Assembly: GCF_014750685.1 (NCBI RefSeq)
Contig: NZ_JAAXGE010000002.1
Span: 806,001 to 870,000 of the forward strand
DNA: 64,000 bases
Direction: 5' to 3'
DNA from: Bacteroides sp. GM023
Lineage (GTDB): Bacteria; Bacteroidota; Bacteroidia; Bacteroidales; Bacteroidaceae
This document shows, in pieces, positions 19,934 to 28,521 of the stretch. The stretch's first letter is position 1. Each line of letters opens with the position of its first letter. The notes below the pieces were generated by a model. The model saw only the letters and a program-made list of their open reading frames with translations, searched no databases and was not told where the DNA came from. The translations under genes and the position numbers were made by a program.

Positions 19934-19973
19934 GATAATTGTCATTTGGAGAATATTGTGAATATCCACTTAT
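19934..19973 (+). promoter_or_regulatory. Candidate operator for DUF6377-type regulators, PUL 2 copy
   Basis: GATAAT at 19934-19939 and ATCCACTTAT at 19964-19973 recur before the PUL 3 SusC gene (35973-35978 and 36001-36010). The 10-base motif starts 46 bases before the -7 box here and 45 there. Both copies are the right half of an imperfect dyad of the form TGGA...TCCA. Inferred function: binding site of the two paralogous regulators. Confidence 0.5.
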
Positions 19974-20009
19974 ATTCCCTTTGCTATTTTTTATCGTAGC
20001 ATTTCCATC

Positions 20010-20017
20010 TATTTTTG
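20010..20017 (+). promoter_or_regulatory. Predicted -7 promoter box for the PUL 2 operon
   Basis: TATTTTTG fits TAnnTTTG and lies 72 bases before the start of the first phosphodiesterase gene. A TTTG at 19980-19983 is somewhat too far upstream to be an ideal -33 element. Confidence 0.45.
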
Positions 20018-20088
20018 TCATAACCGAGCGGAACTAACGTATTCCGCCCCGGGAACTTCTTTTTTTATTAACCTTTATAAAAACACAC

Positions 20089-21267
20089 ATGAAAAATGAT
20101 TTACTGCATTTTTCCATACCGGAAAAAGGAAGAAGAACGAAACGTCAGCTTGCGAGCTGGATATGGTGCTGGACTATTCTATGCGTATGCGGAATAGTCT
20201 GTATCGCCTGCTCTGACGATGATGCTGTGAAAAAGAACCCTTATCTGCAAACAAGTACTCGCGCCATGTTGAAAGAAGTGGTAGAGGTCAAGTTTAACAA
20301 CATTGATGGAAATACCGATATTACTGTCGATTTTGGCGACGGGACGGTGAAAGAGGGGAAAGCAGCTACCCTCATCACTCATGCCTATACCCAAAGTGGC
20401 GACTACACCATGCACGTCACGGCAGGTCAATATGAGGTACAGAAAAGAATCCGCATTTACAATTTAGTGGCACTGACGGAAGCGATGAAGCAGTTCAGGG
20501 AGCCGTCTAACAAAAAAGTATGGGTGATGACACACCGCGCACATACCACCGACCGTACTATCCCCGAAAACTCGGTATCTTCCGTAGAAGATGCCATTGA
20601 TTCGGGAGCTGAGATTATAGAGTGCGATACCCACGTGACAAGTGACGGAGTGGTAGTGGTATGCCATGACCAGACAATCAATGCCACCACGAACGGCACG
20701 GGCGACATCACAAAAATGACCTACGCGGAATTACAAAAGTACAACCTGAAAGACCGGAACGGCCGGGTAACCGATGAAAAGATGCCCACCCTTGAGGAAT
20801 TCCTGAAAGCGGGACGTGGCAGAATCTACTACAACCTCGATTACTCCCCGCGTACGGCTTCTTCCCAACAGGTAGTGGACATCGTGATGAAACTCGACAT
20901 GATGGAATCCGTATTCTTCTACTGCAACAGTGCGCAGAAAGCGGAAGAAGTACTGGGCATTACAGCCAAAGCACATGTCTATACATGGACAGGCAGCCAC
21001 AAACCGATGATAGGACTGCCGGGCAACTACTTCGTGCAATACAGCTACCTGACCAACGGGAAAAGTACTCCTTTGGGAAGCTCCATCAACGACGGAATGT
21101 TAGCTACCGTGAATATGCTTCCCGCCAGTGGCAGTGACGTGTCCGAATACACGCTGAATGAGAATTACCTGGATGAACTCCTGCAAATCTATCCGATGGT
21201 ATGCATGATACAGACGGATGTACCGGACTTATTAATCCCGGCCTTGCAGACAAGAGGACTGCGTTAA
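20089..21267 (+). CDS. Glycerophosphodiester phosphodiesterase with PKD domain, predicted surface lipoprotein
   Basis: The 392-residue protein has an unusual 20-residue basic N-terminus, a hydrophobic segment and the lipobox CIAC at Cys41. SDDD follows, which resembles the Bacteroidota surface-export signal. A PKD-like domain spans about 60-125 (VDFGDGTVKEG). The GDPD catalytic domain has His149 (THRAH, where HRG is more usual), PENS, the metal-binding IECDTHV and His193 (VCHDQTI). It should hydrolyse a glycerophosphodiester to glycerol-3-phosphate and an alcohol. It heads the operon 32 bases before SusC, so it probably acts on the imported polymer rather than on membrane lipids. With a second GDPD at 30717 and a GH20 it suggests a glycerophosphate-decorated glycan. 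Exact substrate unknown. Confidence 0.88.
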   Translation: MKNDLLHFSIPEKGRRTKRQLASWIWCWTILCVCGIVCIACSDDDAVKKNPYLQTSTRAMLKEVVEVKFNNIDGNTDITVDFGDGTVKEGKAATLITHAYTQSGDYTMHVTAGQYEVQKRIRIYNLVALTEAMKQFREPSNKKVWVMTHRAHTTDRTIPENSVSSVEDAIDSGAEIIECDTHVTSDGVVVVCHDQTINATTNGTGDITKMTYAELQKYNLKDRNGRVTDEKMPTLEEFLKAGRGRIYYNLDYSPRTASSQQVVDIVMKLDMMESVFFYCNSAQKAEEVLGITAKAHVYTWTGSHKPMIGLPGNYFVQYSYLTNGKSTPLGSSINDGMLATVNMLPASGSDVSEYTLNENYLDELLQIYPMVCMIQTDVPDLLIPALQTRGLR

Positions 21268-21298
21268 CTTTATCATTTACTATTAAAATCATCTATTT

Positions 21299-24295
21299 AT
21301 GAGAAATATTCATTGCAAAATGTGTACCTGTCTGTTAGGTATATTGCTGATGCTGTTTTCCGGTATCCAGGCAAGGGGAGCTTCGTGGGAAGCGCAGCAG
21401 GAACGTAAAATATCCGGTACGGTTATCGACGAGAAGGGTGAACCCGTCATCGGTGCTTCGGTGGTGGTTGTAGAGACGAAACAAGGAGCGATAACCAATA
21501 TAGAAGGAAAATTCAGCGTAAATGCTCCGCAGAACGGTCGCCTGAAAATTTCTTATATCGGCTACGAAACTCAGGAAGTAGCCATCAAAGACCGCCAATC
21601 ATTGAGAATCGTGCTGAAAGAAGAATCGACCGCTTTGAACGAAGTAGTCGTAGTGGGCTACGGGACGATGAAACGGAAAGAGATGACCTCGGCCATCTCG
21701 CACGTCGGTGCCAAAGACCTCAATCAGATATCCAGTCTCGATGCTTCCATGCTCCTGCAAGGCAAGGTATCCAGCGTATCCGTTTCGAATACGGCTTTGG
21801 CCGACCCGAACAGTACGGGAAGTATTCAGATTCGTGGTATATCTTCACGTAATGCCGGCCTGGGCCCGTTGATTGTTGTTGACGGAGTGCCGGGCGGCGA
21901 TATGACGAATATCAATCCGGCCGATATTGAATCTATCGACGTATTGAAAGACGGTGCGGCTTCTGCTATCTACGGTACACGGGGTAGCAACGGTGTCATC
22001 CTGGTAAATCTGAAGAAAGGAACAAGAGACGGGGAAGTACATACTACGTATAGCGCCGCCGTAACTTTCAACAAGGCGAAGAAAGAACTGGATATAATGA
22101 ACGCCGAAGAATATCGTGCTTACCGCACCGTGTCTAATCCGCTTTCCGATATGGGAGCCACCACAGACTGGTTCGATGCCGTCACCCGCCTGGGCGTGAC
22201 GCACATGCACACATTGACTTTCTCTGGTGGAAATGCGAGAACCAACTATCGTGTGACTGCCGACTACCGCAAAGCGCAAGGTATCGACCTGCGTTCAGAC
22301 CGCCGGGAATACGGTGCCCGTGCCACTATCAGCCACACGACGAAAGACGGACTGTTCACCTTTGCGGCAAATATGACACCCCGTGTCATCGACCGTAACA
22401 AGTCTGCCAGCGTCTACGGCAGTGTTATCAAAAACAACCCGACGATGCCCGTCTATGATGCCGAGTCGGCAAACGGTTACTACCGTTTCCCGGCAGGTGG
22501 AGACAGCTCCAACATTGTCGAGCAACTGAACGAAGAAGAGAACGGCACCGAGATTAAATTACTGGAGTGGAACGCCACTGCCGCTGTTAACCTGTTGCCG
22601 TTGTTCAATCCCAAGAACCCGAATATGGTACTGAAATCACAGATTACGGTTTCACAATATCAAGTCGATAAATTCAACGGATGGTTCACCCCGTCCACCT
22701 ATGGCCCTAATGTCAACTCAAGCGTTGCCGGAAAAGCAAGTCGTGACTTTGACAAGAGTACCAGCAACAACCTGGAATGGGTGACCAACTTCTCCACCCG
22801 CATCAAAGACCACCAAATCCGTGCAATGGTAGGATATAGCTACAACTACGGCGTAAGCTCCGGTATGGGCGCGGAAAACTGGGATTTCTCTTCCGACGGC
22901 TTGATGTACAACAATCTCGGCTCTGGGCTGGAAGCGGCAAAAGAGGGAAAGACCATGATGAGCTCTTACAAGAACGACCATAAACTAATCAGCTTCTTCG
23001 GACGTGTCAACTACGACTGGAAAGAACGCTACCTGTTCACTTTCTCCCTGCGCCACGAAGGTTCTTCCCGTTTCGGCGAGAATCATAAATGGGGTAATTT
23101 CCCCGCAGTATCCGTGGGATGGCGTATCTCTGACGAGAATTTTATGAAAGGACTATCCTGGCTTGACGACCTGAAAGTACGTTATGACTACGGTGTCACC
23201 GGTAACCAGGAAATAGGAAACTATCAGTCTTTGGCTACTTATAGGGCATATGGCTGGTATCAGTATAACGGCAATAACTTCCACGTATGGGGACCGAGCA
23301 AGAACGTAAACTCGGAACTCCGTTGGGAAAAGGGGCATAATCAGAATATCGGTTTGGACTTCTCACTCTTCAAGCACAAAGTGACCGGTTCATTGAACTA
23401 CTTCCACCGCAAACAGAGCGATTTGCTGGGTAGTTACTCCGTATCCGTTCCGCCCAACCTGTTCTCTACTATCTACGCGAATGTGGGTACACTCCGAAAC
23501 ACGGGTTTCGAGCTTGACGTAACGGTGAATGCTGTTCGTACCAAGGATTTCAGCTATAGTTTCACATTGGTGGGAGCTACCAATAATAACAAATTCGTCA
23601 GCTTCTCCAACGATGTGTACAAAGGGCAGAAATATTACTCGACCTGTAACATGGCGAACCCCAACAATCCGGGATATTTGCAGCGTATTGAAGAGGGCGA
23701 GCGTATCGGCAACTACTACACTTACCGCTATGCAGGTGTAGACAAAAAGGGTGACTGGATGATTTATGACAAAAAAGGAAATGTCATTCCGGTAGCCCAG
23801 GGTACGGAAGAAGACAAGGCGGTGACCGGAAACGGTTTGCCGAAATTCACCGGTTCCATGACGCACAACTTCACTTACAAGAACTTCGACCTGACCGTTG
23901 CCCTCCGTGGCGCTGCCGGATTCGATATATTCAACGTGCACGATTTCTATTTCGGTTTGCAGAGCATGAGCACCAATCAGTTGACGACCGCTTATTCGAA
24001 GAATGCGCATATCACGACAGGAAAGAACGTGATAACCGACTATTTCATCGAGCCGGGTGATTACCTGAAGATAGACAACATCACTTTGGGATATACGATG
24101 AACCTGAATAAGAAGTATATCCAAAAGGTACGCCTGTTTGGTACGGCTAACAATCTTTATACATTTACGAAATTCACCGGCGTAGACCCCTCTACATACG
24201 AAGTGAACGGACTGACGCCGGGTACTTTCGGGGGAGGATACAACTATTATCCGTCTGCCTTCCAGTTTATTTTAGGTTTACAAGTAAGTTTTTAA
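21299..24295 (+). CDS. SusC-like TonB-dependent transporter (PUL 2)
   Basis: This 998-residue outer-membrane transporter has a signal peptide, a carboxypeptidase-regulatory-like domain at about 38-105 (ISGTVIDEKGEPVIGAS, EGKFSVNAP), the TonB-box-like EVVVVGYGT, the plug (LIVVDGVPGG, IDVLKDGAAS, YGTRGSNGV) and a beta-barrel ending in LGLQVSF. It would import the product of surface digestion. It sits between the surface phosphodiesterase and its SusD partner with short gaps, so these genes are co-transcribed. Codon usage is GC-richer than in PUL 1 but similar to the rest of this operon. Confidence 0.95.
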   Translation: MRNIHCKMCTCLLGILLMLFSGIQARGASWEAQQERKISGTVIDEKGEPVIGASVVVVETKQGAITNIEGKFSVNAPQNGRLKISYIGYETQEVAIKDRQSLRIVLKEESTALNEVVVVGYGTMKRKEMTSAISHVGAKDLNQISSLDASMLLQGKVSSVSVSNTALADPNSTGSIQIRGISSRNAGLGPLIVVDGVPGGDMTNINPADIESIDVLKDGAASAIYGTRGSNGVILVNLKKGTRDGEVHTTYSAAVTFNKAKKELDIMNAEEYRAYRTVSNPLSDMGATTDWFDAVTRLGVTHMHTLTFSGGNARTNYRVTADYRKAQGIDLRSDRREYGARATISHTTKDGLFTFAANMTPRVIDRNKSASVYGSVIKNNPTMPVYDAESANGYYRFPAGGDSSNIVEQLNEEENGTEIKLLEWNATAAVNLLPLFNPKNPNMVLKSQITVSQYQVDKFNGWFTPSTYGPNVNSSVAGKASRDFDKSTSNNLEWVTNFSTRIKDHQIRAMVGYSYNYGVSSGMGAENWDFSSDGLMYNNLGSGLEAAKEGKTMMSSYKNDHKLISFFGRVNYDWKERYLFTFSLRHEGSSRFGENHKWGNFPAVSVGWRISDENFMKGLSWLDDLKVRYDYGVTGNQEIGNYQSLATYRAYGWYQYNGNNFHVWGPSKNVNSELRWEKGHNQNIGLDFSLFKHKVTGSLNYFHRKQSDLLGSYSVSVPPNLFSTIYANVGTLRNTGFELDVTVNAVRTKDFSYSFTLVGATNNNKFVSFSNDVYKGQKYYSTCNMANPNNPGYLQRIEEGERIGNYYTYRYAGVDKKGDWMIYDKKGNVIPVAQGTEEDKAVTGNGLPKFTGSMTHNFTYKNFDLTVALRGAAGFDIFNVHDFYFGLQSMSTNQLTTAYSKNAHITTGKNVITDYFIEPGDYLKIDNITLGYTMNLNKKYIQKVRLFGTANNLYTFTKFTGVDPSTYEVNGLTPGTFGGGYNYYPSAFQFILGLQVSF

Positions 24296-24307
24296 AAAAG
24301 AACGATT

Positions 24308-26083
24308 ATGAAAATAACAAAATATATCATAGGATTGGGTATGATGGCGGGCGCTGTACTAGGTTTGCCGTCCTGTACCGACCTGTCGGAAACGGTGTAC
24401 GACCAGGTGATGTCCAAGAACTATTATAATACGAAACAGGATGTTATCAATGCTGTTTTCCGTCCCTTCGAGCATATGTACTGCTGTATTTGGATACGCC
24501 ATGAGAATGAGGAATTGCCCGCTGACCAGTTGATTACTCCTACCCGTGGTACCTGGTGGTACGACGGCGGTCTGTGGGAAATGTACCACCGCCATCAATA
24601 TGACGACATCAACCAGGGCGACTGGCTGGGTGAATGGGAAAACTTTTATGTAGGCATCGCCCAATGTAATATGGTACTGGATGACTTGAATCAGTTGAAC
24701 CCTTCCAGTTTTGGTTTGGGCGACAGCGAATTTGAAAGTTTTAAGGCACAGTTGCGCTGTATGCGTGCCTGGGGCTATCTTCGTCTGCTGAATACACACC
24801 GTAACTGCATCCTGACTACCACATCCGACCAGGCAGTGAATGAACTGCCGGAAAACCGGAAACAGGTAGAACCGCAGGTTTTGTTCGATTTCATCGAAAG
24901 TGAACTGAAAGACTACTGCCTGGCAGCCCTGCCCTCTAAAAGCGGACAATCGGGCAACGGTGCACAACAGGGACAATTTACGAAAGCTGCCGCCGCCTCT
25001 TTGCTGGTGCGTCTCTACCTGAATGCGGAAGTCTGGATTGGACAGACCAAATGGCAGGAATGTATCGACATGTGCAAGCGTATCACCGGCGGAGAATTTG
25101 GGCATTATGCGATTGCAGATAACTGGTACGAACCTTTCGATTGGAACAATGAAACGTGTAATGAAGTAATCTTCGGTTTCCCCGGTTCTTATGGACTGAC
25201 CAGCTGGCATCTGCAAAATGACAGGAGAACGGTGTACGGGCGCGGCTTGCCTTACGGCAGCGCCTATTACCTGAAAATAGAAGGAAATGGCGAACGGAAT
25301 CCGAAATATGCGCTTTCACCGAGCTATGACAACCAGCAACCGCGTGAACTGTTCGACTATGGATTGGGAATGGTTACCCGGAAATTTGCCAAATATCAGG
25401 GAGACATACGATATAAGCAATATGCAAATACCAGTAACAATACACGTGAAGGCATGTTCTTTCTTGAAGGTAAGATTGCCAATTCCGCAATTAGCGGGGG
25501 ATATGCCAAGAATCCGGATAATCAATATGTGATTTACCTGCGCGACCAGGTGGGACGTTTCGAGGGAAATGCGGAATCTGGCTATATCTCCAATCCGGCC
25601 TATAAGGAATCCAAATTAGGCAATGGCGACTTTAACTCTGGTCTCTACTGCGTGAAATATCCTTTCTATCCTTTCACCGGAGGTTATTATATCGAGTCCG
25701 ACTATACGGAGATTCGTTTGGCAGAGGTTATCTATTCGCAGGCTGAGGCTCTGCTCCGGCAAGGACAGGCAGGCGAAGCAGGCAAGTTGCTGAACAGCGT
25801 GCGTAAGCGCAACTATGAGAACTTTAACGCCAATATCGCTTATCAGCCGGAAGGCAATGTCGTGCTCGACCTGAAAGAAATGCTTGATGAATGGGGACGG
25901 GAATTCCTGGCGGAAAGCCGCCGGCGTACAGACCTGATTCGTTTCGGCAGATACCAGGAAGCATGGTGGGACAAACCACGGGATGCGGACAAGCACTATG
26001 AACTGTTCCCCTTGTCGCAGACCCAGCTGGAGCAGAATGAATATCTGAAACAGAATCCGGGTTATCCTGATATTGCCCGATGA
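24308..26083 (+). CDS. SusD-like glycan-binding lipoprotein (PUL 2)
   Basis: The 591-residue RagB/SusD protein has a lipobox (GLPSC) and the C-terminal signatures WGREFLAESRRRTDLIRFGRY and QNPGYPD. It begins 12 bases after the SusC stop and forms the lid of that transporter. Nothing in it identifies the ligand. SusD proteins of this length and with the EFLAESRRRTDLIRFG variant commonly belong to PULs for host or complex glycans, but that is only a tendency. Confidence 0.94.
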   Translation: MKITKYIIGLGMMAGAVLGLPSCTDLSETVYDQVMSKNYYNTKQDVINAVFRPFEHMYCCIWIRHENEELPADQLITPTRGTWWYDGGLWEMYHRHQYDDINQGDWLGEWENFYVGIAQCNMVLDDLNQLNPSSFGLGDSEFESFKAQLRCMRAWGYLRLLNTHRNCILTTTSDQAVNELPENRKQVEPQVLFDFIESELKDYCLAALPSKSGQSGNGAQQGQFTKAAAASLLVRLYLNAEVWIGQTKWQECIDMCKRITGGEFGHYAIADNWYEPFDWNNETCNEVIFGFPGSYGLTSWHLQNDRRTVYGRGLPYGSAYYLKIEGNGERNPKYALSPSYDNQQPRELFDYGLGMVTRKFAKYQGDIRYKQYANTSNNTREGMFFLEGKIANSAISGGYAKNPDNQYVIYLRDQVGRFEGNAESGYISNPAYKESKLGNGDFNSGLYCVKYPFYPFTGGYYIESDYTEIRLAEVIYSQAEALLRQGQAGEAGKLLNSVRKRNYENFNANIAYQPEGNVVLDLKEMLDEWGREFLAESRRRTDLIRFGRYQEAWWDKPRDADKHYELFPLSQTQLEQNEYLKQNPGYPDIAR

Positions 26084-26138
26084 AATCGGCAGATTTGCGA
26101 TTATTCTTATCTAATGTACAAGTTAAAAAAGAAAGAAA

Positions 26139-27590
26139 ATGAAAAATAGTTTATTCATAATATCGAAGCTGTGTATGCTGGCTTTCATTATCCTGTTGGC
26201 ACAGGGATGCCAGGAAGACTATGAGATGATAGACCCGCCTATGATGACCGATTACGACGATGATTTGGACGAAGAGGTGATTATGCAGAAAGGATTGGAG
26301 AGTTACTTTGTAACCCAGTTCGGTGAAGGCGGGATGGACGGCAGTTCCTGGGAGCAGGCACTGGATGCGGCGGGTTTCCGCAAACTGTTGAGCGGGTCTG
26401 TCGACCTTTCCAAGAGCACTATTTATATGAGCCAGGGTAAATATGTGATGTCCGAAGAGAGCGGGCTTGGCGTGATTATCCGCAAGAATGTGAAAGCGAT
26501 TAAAGGCGGATATAGCCAGTTTAGCGAGGGAACGGACGTTTCGGCGCGGGATATAGACACGTATGTAACGGTTATCAGTGGCGACGTGAACGGGAATAAG
26601 CAGGCGGATACGGGAGACTGTGGCTTGCTGTTGGTTAAGAAAGGAATTATCGGCATTGAGGGAGTTACTTTCCAATACGGATATGTGTCCGAAGCGGATG
26701 CCAGTGCTACCGAATGCGGAAGTGGTATTTATGTAAGCGGCAGTGCGGGTGATACTTCTCTCGAATTGACGGATTGTATAATCAGGGATTGTAAATCGAC
26801 AGTGACGACTTCTGCCAAGCAAGGCGGCCCTGCTGTCTTTGCCCTGTCGGGACAGGTGCGGCTGAATAATGTACGGTTATTGGATAATACGGCGGTTGGT
26901 CGTGGAGGAGCTGTCCGTTGCAGTGGCAAGACTGCGGTAGTCTTTATGAATGGTTGTTTGCTGAAAGGTAATTCACACACCGGTTCGTGGGGAAATGGTA
27001 TTCAGATGTCGGAAGGACATATCTGCATGAATAACACCACATTGATAGACAATATGGGTACGGGTGCTGCCTTGAATGGCGGTGGAAGTATGTTGCTAAT
27101 CAATAGTACAATCATTGGAAACGCAAGTGATAGCCACGGTGCAGTACGCTGTGAGACGGGAGCCGGTGGTGATACGAAGTTCATTAATAATCTGTTGATT
27201 GCCGAAAATCCGGCAGCTCCGAGTTTCAATCTGAACGGAAGCAGTTACGAAGCCTTTTCGAAGGGATATAATGTCTATCAGCGCGTCACGGGCATTACGA
27301 TGAGTACGCTTGATACGGCTTACTCCAATGCTCTGACCGGAGCATTAAATGAAGACGGGGTATATGAATGGAATCTTAGCCAGATTGGTGCGGTAAAGGG
27401 ATATGCTACCAAACAGGCAATTGTAGAAGTTGCGAAAAGTTTCAATCCGGTAGCTTCGCCCATTGTCAATTTGGGAGAAGTGTTTGTAGAGTGGACGGGT
27501 GAGGACGCTTTCGGAATAGACCAGCGTGGAGTAGCCCGTAATGCCAACAAGATGCAGGCGGGTGCTTATGACGCCGTTCTGACCAATTAA
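26139..27590 (+). CDS. Right-handed beta-helix surface lipoprotein with choice-of-anchor Q-type C-terminus
   Basis: The 483-residue protein has a lipobox (LAQGC) followed by acidic residues, which suggests surface display. The middle part (about 130-360) consists of repeated short strands rich in G, N and hydrophobic residues (VTFQYGYVSE, LLDNTAVGRGGAVRC, LINSTIIGNAS), typical of a right-handed parallel beta-helix. The C-terminus (EDAFGIDQRGVARNANKMQAG) is the choice-of-anchor Q-type ending. Beta-helix proteins may be lyases, hydrolases or binding scaffolds; no catalytic residues could be assigned. The protein is similar throughout its helix to the C-terminal half of the protein at 28522, including 27 identical bases (27533-27559 and 30615-30641). 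Probable role: surface binding protein of PUL 2. Confidence 0.75.
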   Translation: MKNSLFIISKLCMLAFIILLAQGCQEDYEMIDPPMMTDYDDDLDEEVIMQKGLESYFVTQFGEGGMDGSSWEQALDAAGFRKLLSGSVDLSKSTIYMSQGKYVMSEESGLGVIIRKNVKAIKGGYSQFSEGTDVSARDIDTYVTVISGDVNGNKQADTGDCGLLLVKKGIIGIEGVTFQYGYVSEADASATECGSGIYVSGSAGDTSLELTDCIIRDCKSTVTTSAKQGGPAVFALSGQVRLNNVRLLDNTAVGRGGAVRCSGKTAVVFMNGCLLKGNSHTGSWGNGIQMSEGHICMNNTTLIDNMGTGAALNGGGSMLLINSTIIGNASDSHGAVRCETGAGGDTKFINNLLIAENPAAPSFNLNGSSYEAFSKGYNVYQRVTGITMSTLDTAYSNALTGALNEDGVYEWNLSQIGAVKGYATKQAIVEVAKSFNPVASPIVNLGEVFVEWTGEDAFGIDQRGVARNANKMQAGAYDAVLTN

Positions 27591-27609
27591 ACTGTAAAAC
27601 GACTGTAAC

Positions 27610-28503
27610 ATGAAAAAGATATTTTATATACTAGCCTTGGGCATCGGACTGGCCGGATGCTCCAATAACGAGGATGAATCGCTGGCGACGGGTACTTTCC
27701 CCGGCGAACGGGTAATCAGCGTTATAACAGAAGTGAATGAACCTCTGTCGCGTGCAGGATTTGACGCAACGAACCTGGAACGCTTCGGATTAATGATTCG
27801 GAACAGTGAAAACGCCGCTTATAACTACCATAAACAAATGGTTGGCTCAGGAAACACCTGGAACACGTCTGACGGGCAACAAATGCTATGGGACGCGGAA
27901 AGAACGCCTGTGATGATGATAGCCTATGCGCCTTATGCGAGTGAAGCCGCTCCGGACGCTCCGTTAGCGGTGAACGCATTGACCAATCAGGCGACAGGGG
28001 AGAATGTGATGGTTTCCGATTTTCTGCTGATGAAAGCAACAGTCGACCCGGAGAAGGATTTGACTGCCGATGGAAAGCTGAAAATTTCCTTAAATCATGC
28101 CATGAGCAAGCTGATTATAAAACTCACTGTCAATGGAACGGCAGATGCCGATATGAGTAAGCTGGGAGATATGGCTGTCAATGGGGCTGTCGTTAACGGC
28201 ACTTGTGATTTATCGGCAGCGGCTCCGGTGGTTGTTCCTGCGGCAGATGCGGCAGTGGCTACTGTGGCTCCCTATAAAGGGACGGAGTATTGCGAATGTA
28301 TCCTACCCCCGCAAACGATGACAGAAGGTTTCTCCATCAACTTCAGCTACGACGGGAAACTGTATATATGGACTGCCAAGGCAGCCGTCGAACTAGAAAA
28401 AGGAGTGGAACATACCTTAACTCTCAATGTAAATACAACTGCGCGATTGGCTGGCATGGTAGCCAGAAATTGGGCAACCGGTCAGCTTATCGACCGGAAT
28501 TAA
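27610..28503 (+). CDS. Fimbrillin-family (Mfa-like) surface lipoprotein
   Basis: The 297-residue protein has a lipobox (GLAGC) followed by SNNEDES. The body matches fimbrillin/Mfa1-like proteins: an early RAGFD-type segment, MLWDAERTPVMMIAYAPY, then LKISLNHAMSKLIIKLTV and a C-terminal strand region. Such proteins form pili or stand-alone surface adhesins in Bacteroidota. Being inside a PUL between a beta-helix gene and a fimbrillin/beta-helix fusion gene, it more likely serves as a glycan-binding or scaffold lipoprotein than as a pilus subunit; no pilus assembly genes are nearby. Confidence 0.75.
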   Translation: MKKIFYILALGIGLAGCSNNEDESLATGTFPGERVISVITEVNEPLSRAGFDATNLERFGLMIRNSENAAYNYHKQMVGSGNTWNTSDGQQMLWDAERTPVMMIAYAPYASEAAPDAPLAVNALTNQATGENVMVSDFLLMKATVDPEKDLTADGKLKISLNHAMSKLIIKLTVNGTADADMSKLGDMAVNGAVVNGTCDLSAAAPVVVPAADAAVATVAPYKGTEYCECILPPQTMTEGFSINFSYDGKLYIWTAKAAVELEKGVEHTLTLNVNTTARLAGMVARNWATGQLIDRN

Positions 28504-28521
28504 AGAAGGAGGAGATAAACT

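Noticed and set aside
23390..24124. Minus-strand open frame of 244 codons opposite the PUL 2 SusC
   Set aside because: It is a shadow of a well-supported gene, with no family features or promoter.
24359..25216. Minus-strand open frame of 285 codons opposite SusD of PUL 2
   Set aside because: Same reason: the opposite strand encodes a clear SusD protein.
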